Shown in pieces: positions 36,792 to 37,996 of a DNA stretch of 37,996 nucleotides. Numbering within the stretch: position 1 is the first letter of the stretch; each line of letters opens with the position of its first letter. The DNA comes from Amycolatopsis orientalis DSM 43388. Its GTDB lineage: Bacteria > Actinomycetota > Actinomycetes > Mycobacteriales > Pseudonocardiaceae. Made by a program: the position numbers and the translations under genes. Below the pieces are notes generated by a model. The model was not told where the DNA came from. It did not search any database and worked only from the letters and a program-made list of their open reading frames with translations. The stretch covers positions 1-37,996 of the forward strand of contig NZ_ASXG01000036.1 in NCBI RefSeq assembly GCF_000411975.1. Direction: 5' to 3'.

Positions 36792-37760
36792 TTGCCGGAA
36801 AATGGCGACTGGCTGAGTGAGCTTGTTGACGGGCTGGGCTGGGTTTCGCCGCGAAACGGCGAAAGCGGAGTGGGCTGAGTGGCGGCTTGGCTGGATGGCC
36901 TCAGCCGAGCTGGGAGAAGTCGCCGAAGCCGGACGACGGGCACTGGGTGTCAGAAAGGGGCGCCCGACGCGGCTTTGGCAGGCGGGATGTTCCGAAAGTC
37001 TCCGTCGAGCGTCTATTCACGATGCGCGTTGTCGGCTGGGCGGAAGAGGCATTCGCCGTTCAGCGGCGACGGGTCGGACAGGCTGGAGAGCAGCGTCGCC
37101 AAGTGATTTGCCGCCGAACGGCTATAAGCTCGACGCCCCGGCGGCACCCCCCTAGCAGGCTCGCGGGCAATCGTCCTGGCAAGTCGCCGTTAGACGGCGA
37201 CAAGCTCGGCGCTGGCCGACAGGTGAACTGAACAGTCACCGCTCAGTGGCACCACATCGAGCAGGCTCAAGCAACCTCCCCGGCGAGTTTCGCCAGACGG
37301 CGACACGCTGGAGGCCCGTAGACGCGGACAAACGAAGAATCGGCGTACAGCGGCGGCAGCAACGCGGGAACAGCGACAGCGGCAGCAGCGGCAGCGGCAA
37401 CGGCAACGGCAACGGCCGTACCGGACGGCAGCGGTGGCGACGGCCGTGACGGCAGCAACAACAACAGCACCAGCGACAGCGGCAGCAACGACGACAGCGG
37501 TGGTGACGGCGGCGACGGCAGCACCAACAACAGCACGAGCGACAGCGACAGCGACCGCAACGACGACAGCGGTGGTGATGGCCGCGACGGCAGCAGCACC
37601 AGCAGCAACAGCAACAGCACCAGCAGCAGCGGCGGCGACAGCAGCCGACCAAGCAGGCTGGGAACAACCTCCCCACGCAAGTTGCCATCAAACGGCAACA
37701 AGCACGAAGCCCCCGGAGGTACGCGCGCCCGAACAATCGCCACTAACCGGCAACAAGCAC
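36792..37760. repeat. Array of degenerate hairpins about 54 bp apart
   Basis: A 1-kb gene-free stretch. A core TYGCC, about 8 bases, then GGCRAC begins at 36792, 36846, 36920, 37053, 37108, 37184, 37236, 37290, 37340, 37682 and 37737. Steps are 54, 74, 133, 55, 76, 52, 54, 50, 342 and 55 bases. The best stems are 36844-36864 (8 bp), 37183-37201 (8 bp) and 37681-37699 (6 bp). Many copies are followed by ACAAGCNCG, and some are preceded by AGCAGGCT and CAACCTCCCC, so the true unit is about 54 bp. Copies differ too much for a CRISPR array. No gene is supported inside it. Confidence 0.75.
37371..37645. repeat. Hexamer-based low-complexity tract (AGCGAC/GGCAAC type)
   Basis: A 275-base tract of six-base words such as GGCAGC, GGCAAC and GACAGC. 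It contains three larger units starting GGTGG-GA-GG at 37433, 37499 and 37571, 66, 72 and 60 bases long, all multiples of six. In the phase of 37433 it would read Gly/Asp/Ser/Asn-rich, but that frame has no start codon between the stop at 37229 and ATG 37682. It interrupts the 54-bp hairpin array. It is either a microsatellite expansion or the remnant of a repeat-protein gene. Confidence 0.7.
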
Positions 37761-37777
37761 AGGCTCAAGCCGCCGAT

Positions 37778-37996
37778 CTACTCCCCCAACAACAACCGGT
37801 ACCGGACCTCCTCCAAGGTCACCGCCCCGTCGGACGTGGTCTCGACCTTGGTCTTTCCGTCCAACACCCACCCGCTCCGTTCGTAGAACTTCCGGGCCCT
37901 CGCGTTCGTCGACAGCACCCACAGCGTCGCCGAGGGGCGTGTCAGCGATCTTGTGGGTTGACGGTGTGATCGCCTTGTCAGTGCTGCGCGTCGAGC
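37778..37996 (-). CDS. GNAT-family N-acetyltransferase, C-terminal part (runs off the window)
   Basis: The minus strand encodes 72 residues up to a TAG at 37780-37778. The sequence ATLWVLSTNARARKFYERSG is the typical motif-B segment of GNAT acetyltransferases, followed by a W and the short tail ending LEEVRYRLLLGE. The acetyl-CoA pyrophosphate loop would lie beyond the window edge. The first 20 residues (Arg/Thr/Ser-rich) do not look like the helix normally preceding motif B, so a frameshift near 37930 is possible. Substrate cannot be told. Confidence 0.75.
   Translation of the reverse strand, partial: ARRAALTRRSHRQPTRSLTRPSATLWVLSTNARARKFYERSGWVLDGKTKVETTSDGAVTLEEVRYRLLLGE

Noticed and set aside
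36817..37231. Several open frames of 75-114 codons after tetR
   Set aside because: They run across the hairpin repeats in different frames, lack ribosome sites and have no similarity to known families.
37236..37743. Cys/Arg- or Leu/Ser-rich frames on the minus strand
   Set aside because: Products of translating the hexamer tract; all frames stay open there because the tract has few stop codons.
36792..37760. CRISPR array
   Set aside because: Repeats are short and highly variable, spacing is uneven (50-133 bases) and no cas genes are present; better described as a degenerate hairpin minisatellite.

Overview
High-GC (about 70%) actinobacterial chromosome. Gene content and order (fpg/mutM, rnc, DUF177 and a SepIVA homologue as in mycobacteria; glycine-cleavage operon; pyc; HelD), frequent GTG/TTG starts, overlapping ATGA junctions and several likely leaderless genes point to the Pseudonocardiaceae, most probably Amycolatopsis. 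The genus is inferred from protein similarity recalled from memory, not from a search.

Left part (1-8470, minus strand): one six-gene operon gcvP-gcvT-gcvH-glyA-lipA-sdaA behind a tandem glycine riboswitch. Together the enzymes turn glycine into serine and then pyruvate, and the operon carries its own lipoyl synthase for the GcvH cofactor. Next (8473-12665, minus strand) is a tightly overlapping gamma-glutamylation operon: glutamine-synthetase-like enzyme, gamma-glutamyl hydrolase, aldehyde dehydrogenase and SDR, which resembles polyamine or ethanolamine catabolism. An AT-rich palindrome lies upstream.

Middle (12.9-17.7 kb): a YflT-type membrane stress protein; a PadR regulator with its membrane partner; a TetR gene with an operator touching its start codon, overlapping an apolipoprotein N-acyltransferase gene. 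The cluster 17.8-23.4 kb (minus strand) is housekeeping: rsmD, coaD, sepIVA, DUF177, rpmF, rnc, mutM. It is interrupted by a secreted tandem RNase Sa-like gene whose second domain has lost its catalytic Glu. To the right are helD, a luciferase-like monooxygenase coupled to an Asp-nucleophile alpha/beta hydrolase, a membrane protein/YtrA-type GntR pair, a ureohydrolase with an altered metal motif, and pyruvate carboxylase.

Right end (33.6-38 kb): a small secreted subtilase without prodomain or normal oxyanion Asn, then a divergent erythromycin-esterase-like/TetR pair. This pair is bracketed by two non-coding repeat tracts that share a TCGCCG...GGC-AC core: about 35-bp units at 34.7-34.88 kb, and a degenerate array of hairpins about 54 bp apart at 36.79-37.76 kb that is interrupted by a 6-bp-periodic tract. 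The window ends inside a GNAT acetyltransferase gene. Three other long near-perfect palindromes (8416-8470, 17651-17706, 30006-30054) sit immediately 3' of genes and look like genus-level repeats used as terminators. No rRNA, tRNA, insertion sequence, phage gene or CRISPR array was seen.
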